From: Vicinamibacteria bacterium
GTDB taxonomy: Bacteria; Acidobacteriota; Vicinamibacteria; Fen-336
DNA length: 64,000 nucleotides
Assembly: GCA_035570235.1 (NCBI GenBank)
Contig: DATMML010000042.1
Location: forward strand, 124,001-188,000
Direction: 5' to 3'
Under the pieces are notes generated by a model. The model had not been told where the DNA came from. It did no database searches and saw only the letters and a program-made list of their open reading frames with translations. Each line of letters opens with the position of its first letter. The stretch's first letter is position 1. The translations under genes were made by a program, and so were the position numbers. Of the stretch, positions 63,582 to 64,000 are shown piece by piece.

Positions 63582-64000
63582 GCGTGGGCCGCGAACTGCT
63601 TGCGGAGCTGGAAGCCGAGGGTGGTGTAGAGGCGGTGGGCGCGCACGTTGTCCACCGTCACGGAGAGGCTGGCCGTGGAAAGGCCCTGGGACCGAAAGGC
63701 GGCGAGCGCGCTCTTCACGAGCACGGTGCCCAGCCCCCGGGCCTGGGCCTCCGGCACGACCGAGACCTGGCAGACGTGCCCGTTGGTGTGGGAAAGGTGG
63801 CTGGCCAGGAGGACGCCGATGGGGCCCCGCGGTCCCTCGGCCAGAAAGGAGGCCTCGGGGTCGAAGCGTCCGCAGCCCGCCCGCAGCACCAGCGTCTCCA
63901 CGAAGCCGCGGCAGAGGGGGGCCGTGGCGTAGGTGAGGTTGAGGGCCGCATCCAGGCTTCCCTGGTGGCTGCGGTGGATGATCTCGGCGGCCACGGGAAG
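63542..64000 (-). CDS. GNAT-family N-acetyltransferase, 5'-truncated by window edge
   Basis: About 153 residues of C-terminal sequence are seen, with the acetyl-CoA-binding loop QVSVVPEAQARGLGTVLV and the typical end DNVRAHRLYTTLGFQ. The frame is open to the window edge and the first visible part resembles the middle of a two-domain GNAT, so the true start is probably outside. Substrate unknown. Its stop lies inside the start region of the TPR gene, suggesting coupling. Confidence 0.85.
   Translation of the reverse strand, partial: LPVAAEIIHRSHQGSLDAALNLTYATAPLCRGFVETLVLRAGCGRFDPEASFLAEGPRGPIGVLLASHLSHTNGHVCQVSVVPEAQARGLGTVLVKSALAAFRSQGLSTASLSVTVDNVRAHRLYTTLGFQLRKQFAAHAWVRPPARIDLPA

Overview
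The window is 64 kb of very GC-rich, gene-dense bacterial DNA with almost no non-coding space. I see no rRNA, tRNA, CRISPR array, prophage or insertion sequence. The Gram-negative traits are an RND pump, a predicted outer-membrane beta-barrel, lipoproteins and a Tat-type signal. Together with a b558-type succinate dehydrogenase and the phoH-ybeY-corC-era order, they suggest a deep-branching GC-rich phylum, most likely Acidobacteriota. That assignment is an inference, not a measured phylogeny. GTG and TTG starts and 4-base start/stop overlaps are very common, so most neighbouring same-strand genes look translationally coupled.

Layout. 1-2.8 kb: the 3' part of an RND efflux pump. 2.8-9.1 kb (minus): larC, metG and a lipid-anchored sulfatase-like protein, preceded by radC. 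9.3-12.2 kb (plus): a CPBP membrane protease, a subtilisin-like protease and a small beta-barrel. 12.2-15.7 kb (minus): phoH, ybeY, a CorC-type CBS protein and era. 15.8-19.4 kb (minus): a gamma-carbonic-anhydrase-like protein, hisS and aspS. 19.5-26.7 kb: a GH99-like secreted protein, an SGNH hydrolase, P5C dehydrogenase, a zinc peptidase, a YetF protein and a proline-rich exported protein. 26.7-32.2 kb (minus): FKBP isomerase, sucC-sucD-ndk-DUF2905, dcd and a TIGR00300/ornithine-cyclodeaminase-like protein. 32.4-40.8 kb: an LCAT-like hydrolase, sdhCAB, a cNMP-binding GGDEF protein, then divergent mdh and icd. 40.9-52.0 kb (minus): a heme operon from glutamyl-tRNA to protoheme (hemX-like, hemA, C, D, B, L, E, N, H, G). 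52.2-56.0 kb (minus): a membrane protein, serA and a cysteine desulfurase. 56.1-64 kb: a Tyr-rich exported protein (plus), then a minus-strand run of GNAT protein, TPR protein, unknown exported protein, recG, rsmD, coaD, aminotransferase and a small unknown protein.

How the parts fit. The region is mostly core metabolism: TCA-cycle enzymes (sucCD, sdhCAB, mdh, icd) lie within about 11.5 kb, next to a complete heme pathway that can supply heme to the SDH cytochrome b and to other cytochromes. Translation, ribosome-maturation and repair genes fill most of the rest. The most unusual signals are small-scale. Several first genes have a -10-like box 6-9 bases before the start codon and little or no Shine-Dalgarno sequence, suggesting leaderless mRNAs. 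A palindromic DnaA-box-like cluster lies in the largest intergenic gap. Two Shine-Dalgarno sequences are buried in hairpins. A c-di-GMP synthase follows sdhB directly, and larC occurs without other lar genes in view. I did not find a clear new defence or mobile system.
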